Assembly: GCA_019321725.1 (NCBI GenBank)
Contig: CM033113.1
Location: 14,942,001 to 15,006,000 of the forward strand
Length of the DNA: 64,000 bases
From: Paulownia fortunei
Lineage: Eukaryota; Streptophyta; Magnoliopsida; Lamiales; Paulowniaceae
Direction: 5' to 3'
Both the position numbers and the translations under genes were made by a program. Below the pieces are notes generated by a model. It had not been told where the DNA came from and did no database searches. It was given only the letters and a program-made list of their open reading frames with translations. Position 1 is the stretch's first letter. The number at the start of each line of letters is the position of its first letter. Below, piece by piece: positions 46,865 to 59,249 of this stretch.

Positions 46865-49060
46865 ATTTAGTTGTGATGTAATTCCGAAGTGTTTATCTAT
46901 TTTATCTATGAATACTTGTGAATGTTGTGCACGATCCAAGTTGGCTAAAACTTCTTTTAAAAGTGTGATTAGGACAACTTGTTTACTTGAGCTTATTCAT
47001 ACTGATAATTGTGATATTAAAAAATATGTTTCAAAAGGAGGAAATTTTTGCTTATTACTTTTATTGATGATTATTCTAAGTTCACTTATGTGAATTTACT
47101 TAGAATCAAGGATGAGGCTTTTGATAAGTTTAAAATCTTCAAATAAAAACTTAAAAAGATAATTAATTTAAGGACCAAGCAATTGAGATGTGATAGAAGT
47201 GGTGAAGATTTTTCTAATGAGTTTATAGTTAGATTTTACGGAATAGCATTGTTAGAGGAATTTCAACCCCAAATACTACACCACAAAATGGAGTAGCCAA
47301 AAGAAAAAATAGATCCTTAATAGAGATGGTTAGTGGCATGTTAATATATTCAAAACTTACCATTGAGTTATTGGAGAGAGGCATTACTAACTTCTTGTTA
47401 CATTAGTAACATAATTGTGTATAGAAAGCATATGAAAACTCCATATGAATTACTAGTTGGGCAGAAGCCTAGCATTAGACATTTTAAAATATGGGGTTGC
47501 ATTTGCATTACATATGTTTTAGATACAACTTTGAAGAAGCTAACACTCAGTAGTAAATCTATGAATTCTGTACGTATTAGATATTCATTACTAAGAAAAG
47601 AATATAGATTTCTTAATCTATGTACGGATTATTACAATTGAAGCTAATTTTTATAAGCGTTTATATATTAAAGATGCTAATAAATAAGAGCTAGATAATT
47701 ATTTGTTGGAAGAACTTGAATTACAATCAAATGAGATTAATTCATATAATACATCTAGTTCACACATGCATGATAGTAATTCTTTCGAAACACATTTAGA
47801 TGGAAATTTAGGCAAAGTTAAAAATGATAAAAATATTGAGTTGAGGAGGAGTAAAAGGTTCAGAATTGAAAAGAATTTTGATCCTAATATGTTAATGTAT
47901 ATCATAGCAGAGGATCCTAAATCTTTTCTAGAAGCTATGGCTTTACTTGACTCAGAAATGTGGAAGAGAGCCATGGATGACGGGATAAAATGAATTCACG
48001 ATAATCAAAACATGGACCCTTGTGGATCTTTCTCCCAATACTAAACTTATTGGCTCTATATGGGTTTTTAGAAAGAAACTCAAAACTAATAGCACTGTTG
48101 AGAAGTACAAAGCAAGATTAGTTAGCTAAATGATACAATCAAAAGGAAGATGTTGATTATTTAGAAATATTTTCTATTACTAAATTCAAATCTATTGGGA
48201 CTATGTTTGTTATTGGTTTGATTTATGATCTAGAGGTTCATCAAATGAATGTTAAACTGATTTCATTAATGGAGACCATGAGAAAGAAATTTACATACAT
48301 CAACTAGAAGGTTATGTTGTTAAAGGTGAAGAACAATCAAAGTTCTCCAAATAAATGGAAATTTTTATTAAAAAAAATCTCATTACATTGAGAAGGTGTT
48401 GAGAAAGTTCTAATATTTTGATTGCAAAGTTAGTAAGTGCTCTCATGTTAAATTAGTTCCTAACAGAGGAGAATCTATAAATCAAGAAGAATATGCAAAA
48501 ACTATCAGAAGCATAATGTATATGGTGAATCACACAAGACCTGATCTTGTAGATTGAATTGATATATTAAGTAGATTTATTAGTAATCCTAATGAAGAAA
48601 ACTGGACATAATTAACTAGATTTACTAGTAATACTAATGGTTAGTTACTTATTATTGGTGGTGCCATAGTTGCATGGGCTTCAAAAAGCAAACTTATGTC
48701 GCTTTATATTTTATGGAATCTGTATAGCTATGTCAATCACAAGCAAATACATTATATGGTTTAGAAGATTCGTTAGATCTATTTTTTTCATAGATCATAA
48801 GAGGTCTAACTACTTTGTATTTTGATAATCAATTGCTACTTATAATACAAAGAATGAGAGAATGCCAACCCATAGCGGGCACATTGGCATGAGGTACAAT
48901 CGTATAAGAAATATGGTTAAAAAAGATAAGGCATTGCTTGAGTATCTTCTTATGAGTCAAATGTTAGATGATCCACAAACAAAATCTTTATGTGGAGAAA
49001 GGATTGCAAAAATCATGAAAGAAATGGGACTATTTCTAATTAAACATTATCTTATTTGAA
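46865..49060 (+). pseudogene. copia integrase, RT and RNase H remnant of element E
   Basis: The GAG-pre-integrase motif C-E-C-C-A-R-S-K-L-A-K-T lies at 46913-46950, followed by L-L-E-L-I-H-T-D. The integrase core is split over frames, and the end of the core reads K-T-P-Y-E-L-L-V-G-Q-K-P in 47363-47641. The linker and RT start are in 47703-47993 (L-R-R-S-K-R-F, then M-W-K-R-A-M-D-D). RT then has W-T-L-V-D-L and the H-Q-M-N-V-K block near 48240. I find no Y-V-D-D block, so the middle of RT is missing. The end has T-K-S-L-C-G-E-R-I at about 48980, as in copia C-termini. Confidence 0.75.
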
Positions 49061-49086
49061 ATCAATTATATCTTAAAGTACCCAGT

Positions 49087-51167
49087 TGTTGGATTCACAC
49101 ATTCATGAGACATTATGCAGTGGAAAATTTAATATTTAAACATGTATAAAATAATTAAATACATGCAGTCTTGAATCCACAATGATTATTCAGTTGCATC
49201 CTAATTACCGGCTTAACTGAATTAAATAGAGATTCATGATATACCTTTATTTATCACTCCAGCTGATTAATCACGTTAAGTGATTCAAACAATATCTAGG
49301 TCAGAATTTGATTTGCCGCAAGATTCTACACATATTTCCTTTAATGGTATCCACACCTTCGGTAAGTCCACAATGAAAAAACTTGCTAGAGAATATTCTT
49401 TTTTTTCTAATCTAGAACTTGGGAGTGCAACTTTGATTCTTGAATCAACTAGTGATTAGAAGAATCAAGTTGATATAAAAAAGGTGGAACATTTTTAGAT
49501 GGAACGAGACTTGAGAGAATATGACACAGAGGGGACATTTTTCTTAAGGTAAGGGGTGAAAATTATTGCTTCACAAGCATCTAATTTTCATCCTTTATGT
49601 GTTTATGTATTTATACACTCCTTTATTTGATCCCTAATCTAATAGGCCTCAAACCCTCTTCTTATTTTATCTAATCCTGTTTCCATCTAAATAGGAGTCT
49701 TTGAATTGTTTTCATCTAAGACAAGGAGTCTTTAATTCTCCAATGGAAGACTCTTAATGGGTTTCTCCTACAAGCCCATTAACTTTGGGTTTGGACTTTA
49801 ATTGATTTCCAATATTTAATTAAATCCAACTTAATTAATTAATTCTATTAATTAATTAATTTATTACTCCCACAAGGCCACCTAATTAAATTAGGCCTAA
49901 TTTAAATAATTTTATTATTTAAATTGGTTAAATTAATCTAACCCCTTAAACTAATTTAGGCACATTAATTAATTAATCTAATCAATTAATTAATTCAATA
50001 TCCACGAGCCCCTAATGTTAATTAGGTCGAATTAAAAATCTTATTATTTAATTGGATGAGTTAGTTTAACTCCTTATATTAATTCTAGATCAAGGTTGTT
50101 AATCTCCATTAATTAACTTAATTAAACTCCTTTTATAACTTTTTAGATAGAAGTGGACTATCTTGATTTGCGTGTGACCCATGAAGTTCATAATTAAGCC
50201 AGCAGTGGACTCATAACTTTTACAACTTAAGTGAATATTTATTATTTTGATTAATTAATCTAATTAATTAATCATTTAGGAATTAACTAAGAACCTCACA
50301 AGCCTTGGGAAGCACCAACAATGCATCATAACTATCTAGTCTTAGGTAAAACAATAAGCGAATGTTTTTCTTATTATGAGTACCATGCAAGTCCAATCCT
50401 TCCGTTAACTAATTTTCTTCTTAAGTTTTGGGCATGGATTAGTAGTCGAAGTCCTATTTACTTAATAACTATGATTTCATTTACAGTCTTATTAACTCCT
50501 GATGAATTATTAGAAAACCCTCGTCTCTTATTCCTCCTGCTATAGCCATAGACTTCTAAGGCAAGGACCATGAAATGCATAGGAGATTAACATATTATGC
50601 TAGATAGGCGATGGATCCTTTGCTAGTCATATATTAACCTCCATACATGTGGATGCTACACCTAACATACTCCCCTGCAATATATTATACATAAGTTTAT
50701 CATAGTCCCTCAAGTTCAAGGACTAATTAAAGCATTATCATAACTAGAAAATTCTCATTCGATAAATAATATTTCTAAATAAGAATTTACCATGGGTCGT
50801 TGTAGTCATTCCCTAATGAACACTCGTGCATATGCATTAGCATCATCATGTTGATGCCTATAGAGCAAAATATCCTCCTTTCGAGTATGCATCATATGCG
50901 CTAGTCTTACGGGCTTATCGATGTTCTATTTGACTAAATCGTCGACCCAGAATTAACTTAAGAGCAGATCCACAAAGGCTTATTCCATGATTGCCATCAT
51001 ATGCAAAATCATATCCCATACCTTAGTATGGTCTAGGGACTTTATTTAATTGTATACGTACAATTAAAGATAAAGAATTATCAATTTTGATAATATATTT
51101 TGAATAAGATTATTTTCATAAGAGTATTGAAGTACCCACTAATTGGCTCACCGAACACTACTCTACA
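49087..51167 (-). mobile_element. Minus-strand family-1 solo LTR in element E
   Basis: It runs from TGTTGGATTCACAC (49087) to an eroded CTACA end (51167), 2081 bp. It has no internal part. The flanks CCAGT and TAAGT share only three bases, so the TSD is uncertain. Element E continues on both sides. Frame 50321-50545 is accidental. Confidence 0.8.
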
Positions 51168-51735
51168 TAAGTGACATATATGTTACCTTATGTATGAGAG
51201 TTAAAAAGGCAATTAAATGGTGAAATAGAAACATGTACAATTCAAGTGCATAACTTTGAAATAGTGGGAGTGACACTATTTTTAAAAGTCACATACCACA
51301 TCTATGCACTCTTTACCACAAGTGTAAGCTGGATTTAAAAATCCTTAATAGACTGATAAATTTGTAGAATGAGTTGTGGACGTTGTTAGTAAGTCTACCT
51401 ATACAAGTACAGAAGTGAGAGGTCACTTCTTATTGATTATCTCTATTAAAATCTTACAGGTACATATGAAAATCAGGATTCAGCATAAGACCCATTATTG
51501 TTGCCAAGTGTAAATGAGCATAAACTCATGTATTGAGAATATGTTTCCTTGGCGATTCATATTCAACCATAAGTCAAAGATTCGTCCACTTAATGGCCAT
51601 TCACTATATAAAACCAAGTTGATATGTTATTTTGATATTTTATGTAAACAAGTGGGGGATTCTTGTATATATTTTCATATAATGTGTCTCTCACATTGAG
51701 TACATTCTTCATCTTTGAGTCTACACACATTTGTA
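51168..51735 (+). mobile_element. Element E 3' untranslated part, polypurine tract and 3' LTR start
   Basis: Non-coding DNA leads to the purine tract 'aaacaagtgggggattc' (51647-51663). The 3' LTR then begins TGTATATATT at 51664. About 70 bp later, near 51736, minus-strand family-1 LTR sequence takes over. The frame 51514-51699 is accidental. Confidence 0.7.
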
Positions 51736-51957
51736 TTTATTCCATAGTCAAAACCCTAACTGAATCAATAACTATGATTCCATTTAAGTTGCAATGACTC
51801 ATGATGAATTATTAGAAAATCCTAGTCTAACATTCATCCTACCTTAACTAAGGACTTCTGGGTCATGAACTATTATAACATAGGAGATTCACTTATTCTG
51901 TCAGATAAGTGATAGATCTTTTTTTGGTCACTCATTAACCTCCATACATGTTAATAC
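51736..51957 (-). mobile_element. Minus-strand family-1 LTR fragment, target of element C
   Basis: About 220 bp matching the minus LTR around 'ctcattaacctccatac'. It stops at 51957 where element C starts. Its continuation beyond C was not found; it was probably lost with the 3' end of C. Confidence 0.75.
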
Positions 51958-54066
51958 TGTTAGAGTAGTATCTGGTGTGCCAATTAGATTGGGCGTTCTT
52001 TATACTCTTGTATTTGTAAAAACAAACTTTTTCAAATCATATTAATAAAATAAGTAAATTTTTTATCTTTAATTACATCTTGTAATTAGAAAAATTTCCT
52101 AGACCAAACTTAGCTACGGGTCATGGTCATGCATTTGATTATAATCATGAAATATACTTCTATAGCTTTGGCCATAAATTAGTTTGAGTCAAGGGCTTTT
52201 TGAGATGGGATATCAAATAGCCTAATAGACTTGCGCGTACAATATATCCTTGCATGAGGAGGATGTCTCGCTCTATGGACATTAGCGTAGTGACGCAAGT
52301 ACATGTATATTGGTGTTTCTTAGGGAATAAGTACACTGAATAGGCCTACTGGAAATTCTTAATTGAAAACTTATTTGTCGAAATAAGAATTTCTATGTTA
52401 CAAAAGTACAAGATTAGTTCTTTGACTTGAGGCACCATGGTAGCCTCATGCATGTTGTGTTTCATTTTGATGTATTTTGTGATTGTCTGACAATCACAAA
52501 GGGGATACGTTGTATATTGCATTGTTATGTATGGAGCTAATGAGTGACAACAAAGAATCCATCACTTGTTTGGCAGAACAAGTGAGTCTCCTAGGTTTTT
52601 ATAGTTTATGATTCAGAAGCCCATGGGAAAGACAGGATGAATGTTAGATGGGGGTTTTATAATAATTCTTCATGAGTCATTGAAACTTGGAATAGAATCA
52701 TAATTATTGAGCAATTAGGGTTTCGATGATTAATCCATGCCCTAGACTCAATCGGGAGATTAGTTGATGTAAGGACCTTACGTGTATGATACTCATAAAT
52801 GAAATAGGTTTACTCACTATTTCACCTAAGTCTAGGTAGTCATGATACACTTTCTAGGTGTTTTCCATGACTTGCGAGGTTCTTGAAATTAAGGAGTTAA
52901 TTTCAAGTGGATTAATTAATTAGATTATTACTTAGAATCATTATTATTATTCATAAGTTGTAAATGTTGCAAGCCCACTATTAGCTTAGTTGTGAAACTA
53001 AAGGGTCACACATAATTTGAGATAGAATATTTCTAATTTAGGAATTGATCCAAGGGGTTAAATCCAATTAATTAATAAAGATTAATTAATTGGGGCTTAA
53101 ATTAATTCAAAGAGTTGAATTAATTATTCAATTATTTAATTTGACCTAATAAGATTAGAAAACCCAATTAGAGTGAAACAATTACTTGATTGGATCAAAC
53201 TAATTGTGTACTACATAAATTAATTTACTCAATTACATAATTGGATTATTTAATCAGGCCTAATTTGATTACATGGACTAGATGGAATTAATTAATTGAA
53301 TTTGGGCTAAAAAAATTATTTAGATTAATTATGAGATTTAATTTTGAGTCCAAGTCCAATTCACAAAGGCCCATTGGGAGAGGCCCATCAAGGTGGTTGA
53401 AAAAGGATGGAAAGTCAAGAGTTTTAATTTCTTGGGAAACCTTAAATATCTATGGAAGATATGAAAGGGATAAAGTTAGAAGAAGTTTGGATAAACCCAA
53501 ATATCTTCCAACCAATCAACAGGAGACACAAAATACGAAGAGTGGGACATTGTAATTTTAAGTCCTCTATTTAAGCACCATATGGCTAAAAATTGTAGGA
53601 GAATTTTAGCCTTCAATTTCAGTCATTAAAGAAATATTAAGGAGAAAAAATATTTGCTTCCTTTATCCTTTTTCCCACTAAAAATTCCATCCTTTATTAG
53701 TTATTTTATCACAAGTTAATGACAATAAATTAATTCTCTATACACACTCCATAAACTAGGTTAAAAAAGAAATTAGAATTGCTAATGGAATTTTGATTTT
53801 GCGTTCTTGCTCAAAGTGTGGACCACTTTATAGAGGAGACGCATGGATCTCTATGAATTAAATTCATAAAAGGGGCTAGCAATCGATTGCTTCAAAACTT
53901 ATGACAGTCGGAGTGCATAGAAATATATAAATCAAAACTTTAATTATTTTACTACAACCATTAGAAATCACATCGGATCCGGGTTATTACTATAATTATT
54001 ATGGTATGATGTTTTAAATTTTTTAATTTTTTGTTGTGCATACCCCAATATCACACAAACCTAACA
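51958..54066 (+). mobile_element. 5' LTR of element C
   Basis: It starts TGTTAGAGTAGT and ends CTAACA, giving perfect 6-bp inverted termini, with a length of 2109 bp. The primer site follows at once. It is the best reference for the plus-strand LTR of the family. Frame 53331-53555 is accidental. Confidence 0.95.
53568..53611 (+). promoter_or_regulatory. Candidate TATA box and hairpin in LTR C
   Basis: TATTTAAG at 53568-53575 is a TATA candidate. An inverted repeat follows: GGCTAAAAATT at 53584-53594 and AATTTTAGCC at 53602-53611, with one bulged base. Compared with 16397-16423, the fourth base pair is T-A in place of C-G, a compensated change. Confidence 0.45.
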
Positions 54067-54082
54067 GTGGTATCAAAGCCAC
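54067..54082 (+). promoter_or_regulatory. Primer binding site of element C
   Basis: GTGGTATCAAAGCCAC directly follows the LTR. The first 12 bases after G match the initiator-Met complement TGGTATCAGAGC with one change. Confidence 0.9.
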
Positions 54083-54248
54083 GGTTTGCATAATTCCAAT
54101 CGGATTTGATTTATGCTAGTAAATTTAATTGTTAAATTCTGATTGATTTATTATAATTCTGATTGGGATAAAATTATTTTACAATTAATTTAATTGTTAA
54201 AAAGAAAATATATGATGGAATTTGATTCGATCAGAAGGAGAAAAAATA

Positions 54249-54350
54249 CACAGCACGACAACGTGCATTGGGCAACCTCCATGCTCTGGGTTTGTGCGCC
54301 AGGGATGCGCTATGTGCGTGATGCATAGGGATGATGGACATCCTCATCGT
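54249..54350 (+). other. GC-rich variable cassette in the leader of element C
   Basis: A GC-rich block of about 100 bp lies 180 bp after the primer site, with words such as 'gtgcgccagggatgcgc'. Sequence on either side matches element B, but the core does not. The minus frame 54231-54455 across it has no domain. Confidence 0.6.
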
Positions 54351-55579
54351 GTTGAATTGCAAAATTTGATTTTTCAATTTTATAATTAAAGTGTTAATTT
54401 TAAAATTTTGAAAAATGGGTTTTTCTTGAGAAATCGAGATTTTATCAAAAAACATGAAATTATAATTTAAAGGATGGTAAATTTACATGCTTTAATAAAT
54501 TCATGTGATGTATTTATTAGTATGTATGGGATGCTCATGGAGTTTTTTGGACCAATGTAATTGGATTTATTTATCTTTGGGTTTTTGAAAGGGGGCCTGC
54601 GAGTCTCTTATTCTTTCTTTATATATAGTTTACATTTTTAAAATGAGTAGAATAGAGTGAGGTTTTTCTTTTGCTTTTTATTAGGCAAGAAGAAAGACCA
54701 ACACGAAGAATCAAGAGAAGGCCCAATAATGTATGAGATATATTCATGTAATAGAAATAAGTTTCTATTTCCATTCAACTACCCTTAAATTGACCTAAAT
54801 CTATTTTTGGCTCAAATAAGATTGGCCTATGATCATCCAGATTATGTAGATACATGCATATAGTTTATTTAATATTTTCAAATGATTTGTTTGCCATCAA
54901 TTGAATGCAAACTCATTAAATAAACTAAGATTAAAATTAATGAGGTCTTAATTAAAATAAATACCCTACTTGAATTAAAAAAATCAAGTAAACGAATTTT
55001 TAATTTTCAATTCCAAGAAAATATAGATAAAATTGGATTGAACCTAATAATCCATGCCTACCATCAAAAGTAATTGACATGATGATGCTGCCTTACTTTT
55101 TCATTAGCAATGAGTCATGAAATGACTCTGTAATGGAAAGTTGTGATCTCTACTAAGTATGGTGATGTCCATGGGATGAACTCGTCTCTACGTTGGCCAT
55201 GAGTCGTGGAACGTTTTGATGCTCCATTTACATAGAGGTTTGATGGGTCTTGCTTGACACTTAGTACTTTATGGACTCATAAAATTAGAGTATATAGAAA
55301 GAAGTGAGGTAAAATATATTGAGGGTTGCATGGAGATACAATCGTCAAATTTTAACTCCCTTTCAATATGTTTTATAGGCTCATAAAATTGGGGAATACG
55401 ACATATTGATTGGGCCTCAAGCCCATTAGGAAATAAGATTTCCCAAATTGCCATTAGGGTTAATGAAATTCGAATAAAATAGTGGGAGACATTTATTACT
55501 TAAGACCTTATTATAAATGAATATTATTTTGAAAGAATGCTAATTTTTTGCCTTGTTTAAATTTGTAGATTGTCTATAA

Positions 55580-56380
55580 ATAGCTAAAAATCCACTTGCA
55601 TCACTTTTAGAAGCTAATAAATTAACTAGTCTCAACTATGTTGATTGGTTGAGAAATTTTTGGATTGTTCTACAGTCCAAAAAGAGGGATTACATACTTG
55701 ATCTGATCCCACCGCTGGTGGATGCCACTAAGAATGAGCTTGTATATTATTACAAGCTGGTTGATGATGATCTGCAAGCGCAATGATATATGATGGCATG
55801 GATGTCAAACGAGTTACAGAGGTAACATGAGGTATATGCGCATGCGCATGATATCTATGTGCACTTACAAGAGTTGTATGATGAACATCCTAAGCAGGCA
55901 AGATATCAAATCTCAAAAGAGCTTTTCAGGACCCATATGATGGAAGGTTGTTCAATCTAAGATCATGGAATGAAGATGATACGCTTGATTGAAAGGCTTA
56001 AGTCACTTGGAGTTATTATAGATAATGAGCTCTATTTGGATCTCATCATGTAGTATTTGCCTCAATCATTTGACACATTCATTATCAATTTCAACATGTA
56101 TAAATAGGAACTAGCTTTGCTGAGCCGGTTAACACGTTGAAGACGACTGAGTACACTATGTAGAAGGACAAGTCGATCATACTTGTTGGATCCTCATCTA
56201 ACTCAAAGGCTGTAAAGCCCAAGAGAAAAAATGAGAGAGGAAAGTGTTCCTCAAGATCTAAAGGCATGATGCCAATAGGTGGTGTCTCCCAGAGTTCCAA
56301 CAAGACCGATGACAAGTGCCACTACTGTAGAAACTTGGGCATTGGAAGAGGAACTGCAAGGAGTACCTTGTGAGCCTAAA
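55580..56380 (+). pseudogene. copia gag remnant of element C
   Basis: Gag begins at 55580, where the start codon is ATA instead of ATG, followed by A-K-N-P-L-A-S-L-L and A-N-K-L-T. It continues with Y-V-D-W-L-R-N and, after stops, R-L-I-E-R-L. The zinc knuckle at about 56316-56360 has C-H-Y-C in one frame and G-H-W-K-R-N-C in the next, so a one-base shift splits it. Compared with element 1 it keeps the knuckle tryptophan. Confidence 0.85.
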
Positions 56381-56399
56381 GAGTTTAGGTGTTTATTTT

Positions 56400-57434
56400 G
56401 TTGATGTTAACTTATTAGTTAACGATGCTTCTTGGGTATAAGATATCGGCTATGGGTCTCATCTTTGCAATAATTTGTAGGTGATGGCAAGAAGTAAGAA
56501 GCTAAGTGGGCGAGTGATAGTCCTATAGCTGAGGAATAGAGCAAAGGTTGTTGCATTAGCCATAGAAAGTGTCAATTTAGCTTTAGGAAATGGAGTAGTT
56601 TTAGTTTTAAACAATTGTCTTTATGTTCCAGAGATAGTTAAGAACATTATCTCTATTCTTGTTGATGGAGAATGCTCTACTTTTTTAATAAAACATTGAA
56701 GTTGTTCCATTTTTAAAGATTCACTTCTGATTACCTCTAGCATATTGATGAATGACTTATATTCTATTACTCCCCATAACTTTTTTTTCTATGTTCAGCA
56801 AAATAAAACAAAAATAGATAATCATAGTTCCCAACTCTTATAGCATGCTAGATTAGGTCATATCTCTAAGAAAAGAATTCATAAATTGGCTCAATTGCTC
56901 AATCTTTCGAGAGAGCAATGAATGCCAATATGTGAGTCATGTCTCAAATGGAAGATGACCAAATCATCATTTGTTGGGTAAGTGGAGTGAGCCAAAGATC
57001 TATTGGATTTGATCCATTCGGATGTATGCGAGCCACTAAATATTAGTGCTCGTGGGAACTATCAGTACTTCATAACCTTTACCGATGATTATTCTAAGTA
57101 TAGTTATGTCAACCTTATGAGGTATAAATTTGAAGCTTTTGAAAAGTTCGATGAACTGGCTAAGTATCAAGGCTTTTCAATCAGATCGAGAAAATGAATA
57201 ATTGAGTACAGAGTTTCTTCATTATCTAAAACAGATTGGGATTTTCTCTCATTGGACCCCTCCTGCTACTCCTCAACTCAATGGAGTTGCGGAGTGTAGG
57301 AATCAAACTTTGTTGAACATGGTTCAACTGATGATGAGTTTCATTAGGCTTTCTCTTTCATTCTAGGGCTACGCTCTAGAAATGGTGGCTTATTTATTAA
57401 ATAGAGTGTCATCAAAGTCAGTACCCAAAATACC
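56400..57434 (+). pseudogene. copia protease and integrase remnant of element C
   Basis: The protease start reads S-W-V-stop-D-I-G, with the leucine lost to a stop and the D-T-G threonine changed to isoleucine. The N-N-C-L-Y-V-P-E-I-V-K-N-I-I-S stretch near 56610-56660 is well kept. GAG-pre-integrase and core follow, with an open piece at 57003-57197 (D-L-I-H-S-D-V-C, F-T-D-D-Y-S-K-Y-S). At 57364-57366 the conserved tryptophan of F-W-G-Y-A-L-E is TAG. The element ends shortly after S-V-P-K. Confidence 0.85.
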
Positions 57435-58302
57435 ACCAAATCTAATGAATAGGCCCATTAAGTGCATCTTTGAATCTTTTAGCTGTTGCCCTTATTATTA
57501 GTCCAATAGAAACATATAATAGATCCTTTCATGATGCTCCATTATTCTCATCATTAAATGATACTAACCTTATAATGAAAAAAGAGACCTGAATATTCAT
57601 AAGAGTATTTTTTTTAGGATCGTCTTAATTTAGCTTCACAATCTTGCAAGAACGATGAGCTTCACCCATTATCTATTCAAAGATAAGAAACAAAGGTATA
57701 AGAAATTTGGGTAGACATCACACTCCAGATAGATGAGAAAAATTATGATTGATAGGTCAAAGATAAACGTCACAAGAATAATCTTAATAAGTTAAGGAAA
57801 TAGTTTTTTGAAGAACCTAAGAGTAAAACTCTCACAAATATTATTTCAATCATTAATCATTTTCTCTTAAGATTTACAATGACTTATACAGCTGAATTAC
57901 TAAATAACTTGACAAGAAAATAAAATAAATCCATGATAACTAATCCGTATAATCAGAAAAGTAAAATGTCAAATAATATGAAAAGAAAATATGGAAGGTC
58001 AATCCCTTGCAATCCAGAAAGTAAATTGCAATTAATTTATCTTGAAATGTTTTCAAAGAAAATAAGGAAAGTCAATCCCTTATAATCAATAATGAAAGTA
58101 AATGGCAATTTATTATCTTGAAAATAGGCAAGTAATTTGTCCTTTACTAGAGAGTCTTTATTTGGTAATACAACATATTGAAATTGGAAAATTTGCAGGC
58201 TTTCTGCATGCCCGAATCAATCTACATGCTTAAATGTTCAAATTAAAAACCTTTAATTGTTTTGTATCCATATTAAATTGCATCAGATTAGAATCAACCT
58301 GA
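57435..58302. other. Non-coding segment between copia C and the gypsy gag
   Basis: No gene is visible. A phrase of about 60 bp containing 'cattaagtgcatctttgaat' stands at its left edge (57440-57499) and again at 58303-58362. Two imperfect 73-bp tandem units, each with 'gtcaatccctt', start at 57998 and 58071. The segment probably belongs to a Ty3/gypsy LTR, but I could not find its left edge. Confidence 0.4.
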
Positions 58303-58512
58303 ATCTAATGAATCAACCCATTAAGTGCATCTTTGAATATTTTAGCCATTGCCCTTATTAAGTTAGTTGAGTCAATAGTAAATCAGTTCGCCTTGATCCT
58401 CATGGGATCGACTCTTACTTGCTTTATACTTATTAAAAATTTATTGAAGAGTAATGCTTAAATTTGGTAGGCTTGCAACAACCGATCAAGTTTTTGGCGT
58501 TGTTGTCAGGGA
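58303..58512 (+). mobile_element. Ty3/gypsy (Athila-like) LTR end and primer binding site
   Basis: TTTTTGGCGTTGTTGTCAGGGA at 58491-58512 resembles the junction TTTTTGGCGCCGTTGCCGGGGA that is common after the LTR of plant Athila/Tat elements. The LTR would end at CA, 58487-58488. A gag frame starts about 100 bp later, which fits. Confidence 0.7.
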
Positions 58513-58616
58513 TTAAACATCTAATTGATTCATTATCCTTTTTAGTTTTTTATTTTATTTTACTTACTTATTTTTGTTAGTTTATTTTAGTTTGTTTTCC
58601 TGTTATTTTAGATTTT

Positions 58617-59246
58617 ATGTCATCGGAGGACTTGAGGCTGAGACTTGAGGAGATTCGGATTAATTTGAACACACTATTACCACCACTACTACCTATACCT
58701 CCAATCAATTTACCACCCCAACTTGAGTTTGAAGCTCTTCCTCCTACCTCTAAAACTCCTCATCAACCCAAAATTGTTGAAATGGCACATAATCACCGAA
58801 CATTCAAGGAGTTGGTTACTTCCAATTTGGAGAATCAACCATTGTGTATCACCTATCCCAACTTGGAAGCTGATTTTGAACTTAAATCTAGGATAATTCA
58901 TCTTTTGCCCACATTCCATGATTTTACGAGAGAGGATCCAAATAAACACTTGAAGGGATTTCATGTCGTATGCTCTAGTATGATACCAGCTGGCATTTCA
59001 AAAGAAAACATTAAGCTCATTGTGTTTCCTTTTTCATTAGCGGATTCGGCAAATGAGTAGCCTTATTATCTACCATCTGGCACGATTACCTCATGGAACG
59101 GAATGTGAAGGGTGTTTCTTTAGATTTATTTTCCAGCATCCAAGGCATAGAGCATCCAAAAAGAAATATGTGGGATTCAACAATACAATGGAGAATCTCT
59201 CTATGAGTATTAGGAAAGATTTAAGAAGTTGTGTGCCACAACTTTA
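58617..59246 (+). pseudogene. Athila-like Ty3/gypsy gag, truncated
   Basis: The frame 58617-59060 encodes 147 residues, with T-F-K-E-L-V-T, N-L-E-N-Q-P-L-C-I, D-F-E-L-K-S, I-H-L-L-P-T-F and E-D-P-N-K-H-L-K-G-F-H-V-V-C-S. These blocks are typical of Athila-type gag (retrotransposon gag domain). It continues in shifted frames to about 59246 (P-F-S-L, then Q-H-P-R-H-R). The zinc-finger part and pol are missing. Gag forms the particle in these elements; this copy is broken. The start ATG is placed by homology of the first residues, with moderate confidence. Confidence 0.85.
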
Positions 59247-59249
59247 AGG

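Larger units (their letters stand above)
43479..51735 (+). mobile_element. Ty1/copia element E, a different lineage, interrupted twice
   Basis: Plus-strand element with a 5' LTR (43479-44434), gag from 44459, integrase, RT and RNase H remnants to about 49060, a 3' untranslated part, a polypurine tract (51647-51663) and the first 70 bp of a 3' LTR. Its LTR sequence and integrase motifs differ from family 1. It is broken by a plus LTR at 45096-46864 and a minus solo LTR at 49087-51167, both of family 1. It is dead. Confidence 0.8.
51958..57434 (+). mobile_element. Ty1/copia element C (family 1), 3'-truncated
   Basis: Complete 5' LTR, primer site, leader with GC cassette, then gag, protease and integrase remnants. 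The homology stops at about 57434, inside the integrase end ('gtacccaaaatacca'). RT, RNase H, polypurine tract and 3' LTR are missing. A deletion or an insertion of the gypsy element next to it may explain this. Confidence 0.9.

Noticed and set aside
54067..54082. Possible tRNA gene near the initiator-Met-like sequence
   Set aside because: Only the 3' end complement is present, directly after an LTR. It is a primer binding site, not a tRNA gene.
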